From Cubamyces lactineus (lineage: Eukaryota; Basidiomycota; Agaricomycetes; Polyporales; Polyporaceae), in NCBI GenBank assembly GCA_022376465.1, contig JACDTU010000010.1:1178001-1242000 (forward strand): a stretch of 64,000 bases of DNA, read 5' to 3'. This document shows, piece after piece, positions 24,919 through 35,248 of the stretch. The notes below the pieces were generated by a model. That model worked only from the letters and a program-made list of their open reading frames with translations, was not told the DNA's origin and did no database searches. The translations under genes and the position numbers were made by a program. Position 1 is the first letter of the stretch. Each line of letters starts with the position of its first letter.

Positions 24919-26004
24919 ATGGACGCGAAGCTGTTCGTTCCCTTCTCTCTCTCCCGCCCTCGCTTGCTCATGCGCCCGCGTACAGGAAAGCCCTCAAGGT
25001 TGTCGAGCTCAAGGACATCCTAAACAAAGCCGGCGTCGCAATCCCAAGCAAGGCGAACAAACAAGACCTCATTGCGAAGATTATTGCTTCCCCCGCCGCC
25101 GTAGACGTATACAACCAGCAACACGGCCCTCCTCCCTCTCAGGCCGCTCAGAACGCGTCAAAACCCGCCTCCAAGGCGCAAACAAAGTCTGAAGCAGTGC
25201 GTGCCACCCATTCACTCTTGTCCTCGCTCTGAACCCACGCGTCAATCGCAGCCACCGCCAGCACCAACGTATGTCGTCACGTCGTCTCATACTCGTTTTA
25301 TCCTCACCTCTCTCCGTTAGTCCTGCTGCCGCAGAACCTACAAAGCCATCGAAACCTGCCTCTATCGCGAAGCCTTCCTCCGCCACCAAACCGGCATCCC
25401 AAGCCGCTCCAAAACAAGTATGTGCCACAATGCTTCTTTCCCGAACATGCCGTAATACCACGACAACCGTAGTCCGATGCACCCACAAGTCCCCCAAAGG
25501 AGCAAACAAGCTCAACCGCGACCTCTCCAGCACCTGCTAAATCTCTAGAGGATGAGGAGGCGGAGAAGCGCAAGGCTCGTGCCGCCCGTTTCGGCATCCC
25601 AGTAGTGGAACCCAAGCCGGCCCCCGCGCAGAAGAACGGCAAGGCCGCGTCTAACGGGAAACCTGCAAAGACTGCCGCAGCATTGGGAGAGGTGCGTGAT
25701 CCACCTCGCGCCATCCACGCCTGGAGTGGACACCGACCATGCCGAACAGGACCCAGAGAAGCTTGCCGCTCGTGCAGCGCGATTCGGCATTCAGGTTGCA
25801 TCTACAGAAACTGCCAAGAGCAACGGAACTGCAAATGGCAAGAAGAGGAATGCACCGCCGTCGGAACATGTTGACGAAGAGGAGCTCGCGCGGCGGAAGA
25901 AGCGTGCAGAACGTTTCGGCATGCCTGTGATCGTACGTTATTGTGCCTTCTCTTGTTGTGGTATTTGCTGAGGCTTCGGTCGTTCTCAGGGTGCTAGTGC
26001 TTAG
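24919..26004 (+). CDS. THO1: SAP-domain RNA-binding protein, Tho1/SARNP type
   Basis: A nuclear protein of the Tho1 (yeast)/SARNP (animal) family that binds nucleic acid during mRNP assembly and export. Exon 1 is only MDAKL; the intron uses the donor GTTCGT. Exon 2 gives the SAP motif ALKVVELKDILNKAGVAIPS, KANKQDLIAKII. Next come Lys/Ala/Pro-rich linkers in short exons. Two tandem short repeats typical of the family follow: EKRKARAARFGIPVV and EKLAARAARFGIQV, with a third, ARRKKRAERFGMPVI. A final mini-exon adds GASA and TAG at 26002-26004. About six introns. The AxRFGxP-type motifs are shared with Tho1/SARNP, which supports the call beyond the SAP domain. Confidence 0.9.
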
Positions 26005-26328
26005 ACTTTGACACTCGTGCGAGCATTATGATTATCTTTCTATGGCTCTTCACGCGGTTGCTTTCCGTTCGCGTTGTAGTGTATACTTCTATGTTATGAT
26101 ATACGGTTGGGGCTGTACATGCCACGGACCTGCGCATATACTCGTCCATCGTCGCTCGCCGCTGACCTGAACATATCATGGCAATTACTGTGCACTAGGT
26201 CGTGCTACATGGTGATGTATGTAAGTAGATTGAATCAGAATGCGTGTTCTACACCGAGCTCATCCGTCTATCCCCTAGTACACATCTAGTCGGCTTGCCT
26301 GCCTGCAACGGCTCAATACGCCACCCTT
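26005..26328. other. convergent intergenic region
   Basis: Three-prime regions of the SAP gene and the priA-like gene; nothing else seen. Confidence 0.5.
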
Positions 26329-27786
26329 TCATTGAGCTTGAACAGCAAGTCGCTGAACGCAGTTCTCGCCATCCTCCGACAACGTGTATCCCCGCGCGCA
26401 TTGGCCTGTCAACCAGCAATCAGTACTCTCAGCGGCTACCGCTATCAAGTATCCACTCACTGATCACGCATGTACCCTTTTGGCAGCGCACACCGTCGAC
26501 GTGCGGGATCGCGCTGCAGTCGCGGCCCCCAGCGGCCGTGCGTCCACCGAACGGCGAGTCGTGCGCGACGCAGCCGCCGCAGCTCTCCAGGTCGTTCTGG
26601 ATGTCGACGCACTCGAAGCCCTTGAGGTAACCGCGGCGGCGCAGGGTGGAGCCGTACACCGGGCAGCTGGCGTGACCGGACGGGCAGGCACGTCGGCGTT
26701 GGGCAGCGTTGCGGCGCTCGGGGGTAACGGCCTGAGAGACTGTTGAGCCTCCGGTGGCGGCTAGGTAAGAGGCAGGTCGTCAGTGAGTTGTGGATACGAG
26801 GAGGGACAAATGGGGACGGGACATACGGCAGCTACCGTCTACGGGAGAGATGTCGCAGGTCGCAGCACCGCCTGAGATGCCAGCCTGGCAGAGGCTCACG
26901 TCGTACGCGCCGGCTGGAGAGAAAGATCCAGCGATAGGGCATGCCGAGCACTCGGTCGACCCAGCCGTGTCCTTGCAGAGATGGCGGTCAGTTGTTGAGT
27001 TATCGTGAGTGCACTATATCTCACCGAGTAAAAGCCTGAGCAGCTGTATGTGCAGACTAGGTCAGTTGCAACGAAACACGATCGGCGCAGGAACGCACCA
27101 AGGGCAGCAGCTCGTCGAGCCCTCCGCGGACGCGAAGGTACCCGCCGGGCATGCAGTACACTCCGTTTCGCCCGGTATGTTCGTAAACGTACCCGCGGGG
27201 CACGGCGTGCCCGCAGGAAGGCCCGTCTGGCTGCAGTACGCGCCTGGGGTACAGGGCGAACACACTCCAGCGCCACCGGTGCTGTACGTGCCGATGGGGC
27301 ACGCGTCGCAGACCGTAGAGCCAGGATAGGTGGAGTAGGTCCCCGCCGGACAGGGCATGCACGAAGCAGAACGATCGAAGGGCTGGTACGTGCCTACGGG
27401 GCAGACCGTGCAGGAGCTCGAGCCGCTGGTGCTGTACGTCCCGATGTCGCACCCGATGCAGGAGCTTGCGCCCGCCATGCTGAACGTGCCCGCAGGGCAA
27501 GCCGAGCAGGCGTTGTTGTTCGGGAAAGCTACACACGCGTGTGTGTGTTTGCGGACGCGCGAGTGCGTTGAGAAGGGCAGGCGCAGATCACGGTGCCGTG
27601 AGATTACGCTTCGCGAATGGAGGTGGCGAGAGTGGGGTGCGTACCGGCGCTATACGTGCCCGCGGCGCATTGGACACAGGGCGGCTCGCCATTGCCATTG
27701 ACGGAGTACGTCCCCGCTAAACAGGGAGATGTGGCCGCGGCGGGAGCGGCGAGCAATGCGAGCAGGAGCGCGGCGGAGGCGAGCAT
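26329..27786 (-). CDS. secreted Cys-rich priA-like protein with GCC2/GCC3 repeats
   Basis: A predicted extracellular protein of about 400 residues. A signal peptide (MLASAALLLALLAAPAAATS) is followed by repeated cysteine units of the ephrin-receptor-like GCC2/GCC3 type, such as CAAGTYSAG, CDIGTYSTSGSSSCTVC, CPAGTYSTYPGSTVC, CPIGTYSTGGAGVCSPC and CPAGTFTNIPGETEC. The C-terminal module is the one found in the priA family of mushrooms: CPSGHASCPVYGS, GFECVDIQNDLESCGGCV, AGGRDCSAIPHVDGVRC and, after a last intron, GYTLSEDGENCVQRL and VQAQ. The stop is TGA at 26329-26331. priA was described as expressed in fruiting primordia of Lentinula; the molecular role is not known. Several short introns interrupt the repeat region (for example near 26760-26830 and 27000-27100). 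Confidence 0.85.
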
Positions 27787-28464
27787 GGCGGGAGCTCGGA
27801 TTTGGGTTGAACGAGGAGGGGTGGTCCTGCGTGGAAGAAGGGGGCGAGACGGACGGCTTGCTATCGTTCGCTCATCCCGCTATATGTGCCAATGCATGCG
27901 CGCGAAAAAAAGAGATAGGCTTGTATTACTTCTAGAGTGCGCCGCGATCGACTGGCGTGGCCCGCTGGTTGTGGAACGCCTGGAGCGCCGCGTGAAGCCA
28001 CAGACGGTCCTTAATCCCTTCAGCATGGGCCAGCAGGCCAGCATGGGGGCCCTGGGCCACCGGGCCAACGTAGACGAGGGCCTAGGGTAGCCCATCGAGG
28101 GCGGCGGGCTAGTTTGAGGCGTCGAGTGGGCCAGCGTTGGGGGTGGACGTATTGCCGGGCGTGCGTGCAGTGCACCTAAATTGCGGGGTCGTGCCTGGCG
28201 CCCTGGAGCCATCAATGCGGCGGTCGATCCACAGGAACTGCCTCTTTTGGGGGCCGATATGCACCATCCCGCCAACGTTCGTCCAGTCCACTGCGATAGA
28301 CGAGGATAGACGGTCATCGACCCGGAGTCGCACCCGTGAAACACCATCTTGCACGCGCCGGGATCGGGGCATTCAGATCACGGATATACCGTCTTTGTAA
28401 CGGTCATCCAGCTGCCACCACTACAACCATGACATTCAACGCGATGCCCCCTTAGCAAGTCCAG
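27787..28464. other. intergenic, unassigned open frames
   Basis: About 680 bp upstream of the priA-like gene. Overlapping minus-strand frames (27880-28347, 28109-28372) stay open, one including AVDWTNVGGMVHIGPQK, but no domain or partner exon is recognised. Confidence 0.35.
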
Positions 28465-29643
28465 CTACTCCGAGGCGAAATCTCGTACGAAGATGCTCAG
28501 GAACTTCACCACCTCGTCCGACACGTCCCTCCACTCTCCTATCCCTGATGCCAACTGCGGCATATTCTTCCTGGCTGTAACGCAGAACCTGTCGCCCGCC
28601 CACGGACCCCGCATAATCCTCTCAACGTATTTCTCCGGTATGTCGAAGTTGCAGGTCGGATCTGACGACCAGAGCACCTGAACAATGAGTGCATGCGCAA
28701 GTGTCACGTTGCCTCCGTGATCGAAAGTGATGTCCGGCAATGCGGCGCGCCGGACATACTCCCCTTTGGATATGTTGCACAACACGTCGGGTATAGGTCT
28801 AGGTTGTTCGTGCAGGCTGAGGAAAGCACACAACATATCCACTTCGCGCAAGCACCGCTCGCTTTTCCGCTGCAGCGCGCCGCCTCGCCTCGCTGTATTC
28901 TTGGTTATTTTCCTTGTCATAGATGTTATAGCGCCCCCTAGTTAGACGGACCGGATGCCGATCAGACAGTGAGTGCAGGAAATAGAGAAGATCATACTCA
29001 CTTAGCTTTAGCTCGAAAGGCTCTTCTACAAGCTCGAACATCGTCTCTACGTTTAGATATCGATCGTCCGACTCCGCTGCGACCGCGGCGTCAATCCGCG
29101 CACGTTCTTCTGTAGTCAGCATACCCGCGGGGAGGTCGTCGATGTCGTCCGCGTACTCCCCGAGGCAAATCAAACGACAATTCGCCCAAGTCGGAATCAC
29201 GCGGTCGATAGCCTTGAGAATGGGTTGCTTTGCTAGTGCAAGGAGGTCTTTGCAAGTGATAGCGAAGCAGAAAAGGCTCATGTCTTCGACGTCTAGTTCT
29301 TTGAAGATCATGTCAAGCAATTCGTCGGGGAGCTTCATTAAGGGACAGCCCTGGGTGACGCGCTTGCCCCCATTCAGCCATTTGTCGTAAGACCTTGTGG
29401 ACCTGGTGTTCAGTGCTCATATCGCACATTGAAATGAACGCATTGTGCCGTACCTGGGAAGTTGTACTGGAGACGCCAGCTGCTCTAGCAAGCGATGGTG
29501 ATCTGCATAGAAAAGCCATTCTCTGAGTTTGCCACCCCCAACGGTCTCATGCCGGTCGATGTTCTTCCTGCTGTGGCGTCAGTGGACCATGAAGGCGCAC
29601 AAAGCAATAACAATGGCACTTACAGAGTCCAATACTGGCCCAT
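28465..29643 (-). CDS. MGQYW/F-box-like family protein, tandem copy 1
   Basis: First of three paralogues in a head-to-tail row. The start, MGQYWTL, is followed after an intron by KNIDRHETVGGGKLREWLF and SPVQLPR. After a second intron comes YDKWLNGGKRVTQ, then an F-box-like segment, MKLPDELLDMIFKELDVEDM, SLFCFAITCKDLLALAKQPI, and the conserved WANCRLICLGEYADDIDDLP. A third intron (about 28929-29005) joins LKLR to MTRKITKNTARR. The C-terminal half has LCNISKGEYVRRAALPDI, NVTLAHALIVQVLWSSDP and MRGPWAGDRFCVTARKN, ending FVRDFASE. F-box proteins usually recruit substrates to SCF ubiquitin ligases; that role here is an inference from the LPxELLxxIF motif. The first-exon MGQYW motif looks like a basidiomycete-restricted family signature. 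Confidence 0.75.
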
Positions 29644-30012
29644 TCGACGTTGCTAGCAACTAGTACTCCGAATCAGGCCAGGGTGAGATATGCTATAGCA
29701 GCTTGGCGTGTCCGAGCCGAAGAGTGTCCTATTAGTATAGGAACACCTCAAGTGGTACTGGACGAACAGCTGCTAGTCTGGCACCGGGAAGCGCTCTGAG
29801 GAGGCTGCTACGTAGGCGGTATGTATTTTACGTACATTGTACAAACACCGGTACCGCCTGGAACCACGCGTCCGACAGATCCGCGAAGACTCGACTCAAG
29901 CATACGTGGGGGCAGACAAGGGTCCGGACTGCTATCTGCATGAGAGCCATCCACGACATGAACCAATCAGGCTGCATTGCGGCCATTGCGACCATACAAT
30001 TTCACTGGCTAG
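29644..30012. other. spacer between tandem copies 1 and 2
   Basis: Spacer holding the promoter of copy 1; no coding feature seen. Confidence 0.5.
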
Positions 30013-31243
30013 TTACTCCGCAGACTCGTACTCATATAACCAGAGACGCAGGAACTTCACCACCTCGTCCGATACGTCCTTCCACTCCCCAATCCCCGGT
30101 GCCAACTCTGGCATAGTGTCCTCGGCCGTGATACAGAACTTGTCGCCCGCCCAGGGGCCCCGCGCGATCCTCTCATCATATTCCTCCGGTATGTCGAAGT
30201 TGCAGGACGGATCTGACGACCAGAGCACTTGAACGATGAGTGCATGGGCAAGCGACACGTTCTCTCCGACATCCAAAGCGATGTCTGGCAATGCGGCGCG
30301 CCTGACATACTCCCCTTTGGATATGTTGCACAGCACGTCAGGTCTAGGTTTGAGAGGTTCGTCCAGGAAGGCGCGCAACATATCCACTTCGCGCAAGTAC
30401 TGCTTGCCTTTCGACTGCAGTGAGCCACCCTGCATCTTGATATACTTGGCTATCTTTCTCGTCATAGATGACATAGCTTTCTCTGGTCGGATGGTTTGGA
30501 TGCCGTTTAGACAGTGAATGCAGGAAATAGAAAATATCATTCTTACCTAGGTCGAGCTTGTAAGGCTCTCCTACAAGCCTGAGCATGCTCTCTACGACTG
30601 GATATTGATCGTCCAACTCCGCCTCGTCACTGGCCTGGTGGTTTGAGCCGCCTGCAGTGCCAGCGGATTTCGCAGCGAGCGCCGCGTCGATCCGCGCACG
30701 TTCTTCTGTAGTCAGCATACCCGCGGGGAGGTCCTTGATGTCGTCCGCGTACTCCCCGAGGCAGATCAAACGACAGTTTGCCCAAGTCGGAATCACGCAG
30801 TTTATGGCCTTGAAGAGGGGTTGCTTTGCTAGTGCAAGGAGGTCTTTGCAAGTGATAGCAAAGCAGAAAAGGCTCGTGTCTTCGACATTTAGTTCTTTGA
30901 AAATCATGCCAAGCATTTCGTCGGGGAGCTTGAATAAGGGACCGCGCTGGGTGACGCGCTTGCCCTCATTCAGCCAATTGTCGTAAGCCCTTGTAGACCT
31001 GGTATTCAGTGCTTATGTCGCACATAGAGATGAACACATCGTGCCGTACCTGGGAAGTTGTACTGGAATCATGAGCTTCTCTAGCAAGCTATAGTGATCT
31101 GACTGGAAGAGCCATTCTATGAGTTTGCCTCCCCCGAAACTCTCATGCCGGTCGATGTTCTTCCTGCTGTGGCGTCAGTGGACCACATATGAAGGCGCAC
31201 AGAGCAACACCGCTAGCACTTACAGAGTCCAATCCTGGCCCAT
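30013..31243 (-). CDS. MGQYW/F-box-like family protein, tandem copy 2
   Basis: Second paralogue, very close to copy 1 at the nucleotide level over the F-box region. It starts MGQDWTL (Tyr to Asp in the signature), continues KNIDRHESFGGGKLIEWLF and MIPVQLPR, then RAYDNWLNEGKRVTQRGPLF and KLPDEMLGMIFKELNVEDTS, with WANCRLICLGEYADDIKDLP. Copy 2 has an extra short insertion (GTAGGSNHQASDEAE) compared with copy 1. A 3' intron at about 30475-30549 joins KLDL to EKAMSSMTRKIAKYIK. The end carries LCNISKGEYVRRAALPDI, NVSLAHALIVQVLWSSDP, ARGPWAGDKFCI and LWLYEYESAE. All frames are open, so it appears functional. Gene order, spacing of about 370 bp and shared intron positions show that copies 1 and 2 are a recent duplication. 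Confidence 0.75.
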
Positions 31244-31509
31244 TACCACGTTGCTGGCTCCTCGCTGGCGGGCCAAAGTGCAGCAGATTTTGGTGGATAA
31301 ATCAAGGAATGAGAGATGCGGCCTGGTGAGATTCTTGAGCTCAAGCGTTCAACGCCACGCATACAGCTAGGCCGCCTTACGTACTAACGGCGCGTTTGAT
31401 TCGTGAGGCAAAGCAAGACAACCAGGCCGACGGCCGCTGCTACGAGGATTACGTCCCATCAGCGGAGGCTGAATCCGAGTCGAGTCCTCGATTCCGAATC
31501 CCGGGCACA

Positions 31510-32689
31510 CTAGTATTGGTACAGATGATCCAAGAAGTTCACCACCTCCTCCGATACGTCCCTCCATTCCCCCAAGTCCGGAGCGAACTCCGGCATCGTT
31601 GCCAGGGTTGTCACACAAAACCTGTCGCCTGCCCATGGCCCTCGTGAGATCCTCTCATGGTATTCCTCGGCAACGCGGAAGTTGCAGGATGGATCTGGCG
31701 ACCACAGCACCTGAACGATGAGTGCGTGGGCAAGCGTCACTTCCCTAAACTTCGATATCTTCAGCAGTGCGTCACGCCGGACGAACTCCCGTTTGGACAC
31801 GTTGCACAGCACTTCGGGTGCGGGTTTGGTACCGTCGAGCACGAATGCACCCAACGTGTCCGCATCCCACAAGCACTGTTTTGGACTTGAGTGTGGAAGC
31901 GCGCGTCTTGTGTGAATGATGGGCAGCAATATGTTGTGTTCCATGAATCTGAAGTCGGCCTCGAGAACAGATTTTGAGGTGAGACGATGGTAACAGTCAC
32001 GGTCGAGATCTTTCTTGCGCAACTTCGGCCTAGGAGGTTTTCCTACGAGAGCGAGGGCGTTGACTACTGGCTCGTACTCGGTCTCTGACCGGGGCTCATC
32101 GCTTCCGTCGCTGTAACCCTGTGCAGCGAGTGCATCTTTCATGGTCGCAAGCTCGTCCTCGATCAGCATTCCTGGAGGAAGATCCTGGACGTCGTCCGCG
32201 TAGTCCCCGAGGCAAATCAGGCGACAGTGTGCCCAAGTTGGTATCGCACGGTTTATGGCCTGGAGGATAGGTTGCTTTGCTAGAACGAGAAGGTCTTTGC
32301 AGGTGATGGCAAAGCAGAGCATGCTGAAATCTTCGAACTCGAGTTCTTCGAAGACAACCCCAAGAATCTCATTGGGGAGCTTAAATAGAGGAGCTCGTTG
32401 AATGGCGTGCTCTCCCTCCTGGAGCCATTCGTCGTATTCCCTAGCGCAAACTTTGTGATCAGTATTGATCTCTCCAAGCGAATAAGTATGGAACACGAAC
32501 TTGGGAAGTTGTACAGGAATCATGAGCTCCTTGAGTAAATCGGTGTGACTTGCCTCGAAGAGCCATTCCCCTAGTTTGCCTCCCTCGAAACTATCCCGTC
32601 GATCAATGTTCCTGCTGCTATGAGTGTTAACGGGTCACGAAAGTGCAGAATAGTAGCACCGACACTCACAGAGTCCAGTATTGCCCCAT
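31510..32689 (-). CDS. MGQYW/F-box-like family protein, tandem copy 3
   Basis: Most diverged of the three paralogues. The start MGQYWTL and a single intron lead to NIDRRDSFEGGKLGEWLF, then an uninterrupted frame: MIPVQLPKFVFHTYSLGEIN, EYDEWLQEGEHAIQRAPLF, KLPNEILGVVFEELEFEDFS, MLCFAITCKDLLVLAKQPI, WAHCRLICLGDYADDVQDLP. The middle part, KKDLDRDCYHRLTSKSV to RALPHSSPKQCLWDADTL, has no counterpart in the spliced mRNAs of copies 1 and 2. The end has LCNVSKREFVRRDAL, VTLAHALIVQVLWSPDPS, ISRGPWAGDRFCVTTL and FLDHLYQY. Where copies 1 and 2 carry introns, this copy is exonic. It probably keeps the older or an alternative gene structure. Same inferred F-box role. Confidence 0.75.
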
Positions 32690-33201
32690 GTCGGTATCGC
32701 CGGCTCCCCGAGCGGAAGTGTGTATAACCCCCTTGCACGGTGCTGGAGTCGTCGTGTACAGGGAGGGGGCTAAGAGATGATCTTGCGAGGGCGATTATTG
32801 GGGTAGTGCAACAAGGTCGCGGCGTTCGCGTGTTCTTATGGAGCTATTTATGTACTTACCTTACCAATTAGTACCTCATGTATTGGGACAGAGCGATTGA
32901 AAGTGATGGTCGGAGGTCCTAGCCGCGGTCCCGATTCCCTGGACAAATCCAAAGCGAAGACTGCAATGCGTGTCAGGACATTGTCTGAGATGAATACATA
33001 GCTTCGGCGACCTCCAAGAGGATCGACTATACATACAGAGACGTTCAGCAGCCAGAGAGCATTTGAATCGAGACCAGGCGGAGGTGGTGGCGGCACTCTT
33101 CACCGCCGATCACGTGCTATGATATTTCTAACCGACTTTGTAATCGAGAGCCGTAAGAACTTCAAGTTATCTCCCCGCACTCTTTCCTCACATCCACCAC
33201 C
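32690..33201. other. divergent intergenic region with possible orphan exon
   Basis: Region between copy 3 and REI1. A minus-strand open frame from 33096 to about 32857 (MPPPPPPGLDSNALW, VCIVDPLGGRRSYVFISDNV) reads like protein and ends at a good splice donor, GTAAGGTAAGTA, but I find no following exon. It could be an unrecognised small gene or a relic. Confidence 0.3.
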
Positions 33202-34866
33202 ATGGCAGATATCCTTGTAGCGCACCCTGAGTCTCAATCAGGTCTGTATACCTGCTTGTCATGCACGATCGCTTTCCACACTGCGCAGGATCAAAGTGAG
33301 TATCTTTACTGCAGACCATTTTCTTCAGGCGGAGAACTCAACGGATTCGCAGGGGAGCACTACCGCTCCGATCACCACAGATACAACATGAAGCGACGGG
33401 TTGCGGGCCTACCACCCGTCAGCGCCACTGTTTTCAACCAGAAGGTCCTTGAGAGGAGAGCGGAGACCGCGATCATGGCTTCTCCGAAGGGTTCTACTTG
33501 CGAGATCTGCGGGTGGGTGCGAATTCTCCCTAGACCGCCAAACGGCCTTCTCATTTCTCCACAGCAAAAGCTACACTACAGAGAATGCATATAGGACGCA
33601 CCTGAGCTCCAAAAAGCACAAGGACAACGAGCTCCGTGCAGCCGCGAAAGCCCAGGCTCGCGCGGCGACCCCCGAGTCTACTGAAGCATCTGAAGCGGCC
33701 GCAGCAATTCTCGCGGATGCGTCTTCAGCCGAAGCCGGTCCATCAACACAACCTGCGCTTGCTGCTATAGCTGAAGACGGCCCTTCTGTTGAGCAGGTCG
33801 CTTCGCAATTGAAGAGCGTCGCGCTACAAGTCGACGAGGACGCTACGGAGGAGCAAATCAACCAGACCATCGACGAGAAGATCGCTGCCGCTCGCGCACG
33901 GATCTCCCCCGCGCAATGCCTGTTCTGTAACACGTCCTCAGCCACCCTAGACGAAAACTTGACGCACATGTCCGTCGCGCACTCATTCTTCATCCCTGAC
34001 GCGGAGTACCTCGTCGATCTCGTCGGGCTCATTACCTACCTCGGCGAGAAGATCGCCGTCGGCAACACCTGCATCTTCTGCAGCGGCCGTGGCCGCGAGT
34101 TCCGCACGCTCGAGGCTGTCCGGAAGCACATGCTCGACAAGGGTCACTGCAAGATCGCGTACGACACGGAGGAGGACCGGCTTGAAATTTCCGACTTCTA
34201 TGACTTCTCCGCGTCCTACCCCGACGCGGAAGAGCGTAAGGCGCGCAAAGCTGCGCGCGAGGCAAAGAAGGCGGCCAAGGCGGCTGCGAAGGCCGAGAAA
34301 GGAGAAGACGAGGAGTGGGAAGATCTCTCGGAGGACGAGGTCGACGACTCGGAGGTTGACGAGGTGGTTGAGGAGGAGGCGTCGGACGACGATAGCGACG
34401 ATGAGGATGAAGATGACCTTCTCGACAACCAGATCACGTATGGCGACTCGCACTATGAGCTCGTGCTTCCCTCCGGCGCACGGATAGGCCATCGCAGTAT
34501 GCGCCGGTACTACGCGCAGTCGTTCCCCGCTGCTCCTAGAGGCGGCAAGCCCGAGGACCCAAACTCTGGCTCTGCGCTCGTGCGCAGGTTGCTGGCGGAC
34601 AAGAATTCCGCGCTCGTACCTCGGAAGGGCGGCTTCGGTGCCTATGGCAGTGGGTACGACGTCGTCAAAGCGAGGAATCCTGGAGAGGCGAGGGAAGCAG
34701 GCCGGCACGTCCGCGAGTTCAGAGACCAGCGCAGGAGAGAGGAGTTCAAGACGAAGGTCGGCTTCCGCCACAACAACCAGAAGCACTTCCGGGACCCCCT
34801 GCTGCAGGTACGTACACTCGTCCATCTCAGTGTGATCGAGCAGTTGCTGACGTACCGTTCCAGTGA
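33202..34866 (+). CDS. REI1: 60S ribosome maturation factor REI1 (ZNF622 family)
   Basis: A cytoplasmic C2H2 zinc finger protein that helps release and recycle factors from late pre-60S subunits (Arx1/Alb1 in yeast). The start MADILVAHPESQSGLYTCLS leads to a first finger, CLSCTIAFHTAQDQ, then after an intron REHYRSDHHRYNMKRRVA and GLPPVSATVF. The second finger is CEICG|KSYTTENAYRTHLSSKKH. The third and fourth are CLFCNTSSATLDENLTHM and CIFCSGRGREFRTLEAVRKH. They are followed by YDTEEDRLEISDFYDF, an acidic stretch, SHYELVLPSGARIGHRSM and the conserved RYYAQSF. The C-terminus has VGFRHNNQKHFRDPLLQ, and a last intron places the TGA at 34864-34866 directly after the acceptor, a mini last exon. 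Order and motifs match Rei1/Reh1. Confidence 0.95.
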
Positions 34867-35248
34867 TATGTTTCTTTGGTCTGCGCTGGGTTGTTGCTTT
34901 ATTATGTTTCGTACGTAGTGTATACCATACGATGACATGGTGACAGTGAACAGTGGTGAAGCTGGTAACAACGATGAACACGAAAGAGTCAAAAAGTCTG
35001 GATGAGAAATGCGTCGTAAGATGGAGAGGGAAACGCTCGTGAGGTAAGACCGCCGGGGAGAGGGAGCATAACTAGGTTGTAATGGGGGGGCGAGGGGGCG
35101 AGTCGGGGGGACATAAGCGAACGACCTGAAGGTCGATCTTGCATCACGGGTATCGGAAACGAGCCAGAGCCAATATTACGAATATGTGACATGTGCGACG
35201 AAAGCAAGCTCAAGTGCAAAAAACCAAGAATGGTTCGGGACGGGTAAC
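34867..35248. other. convergent intergenic region
   Basis: Three-prime ends of REI1 and RAX2; nothing else recognised. Confidence 0.5.

Noticed and set aside
27880..28347. Minus-strand open frame of 155 residues upstream of the priA-like gene
   Set aside because: Low-complexity Pro/Ser/Arg translation without homology cues; two overlapping frames are equally open, so coding cannot be supported.
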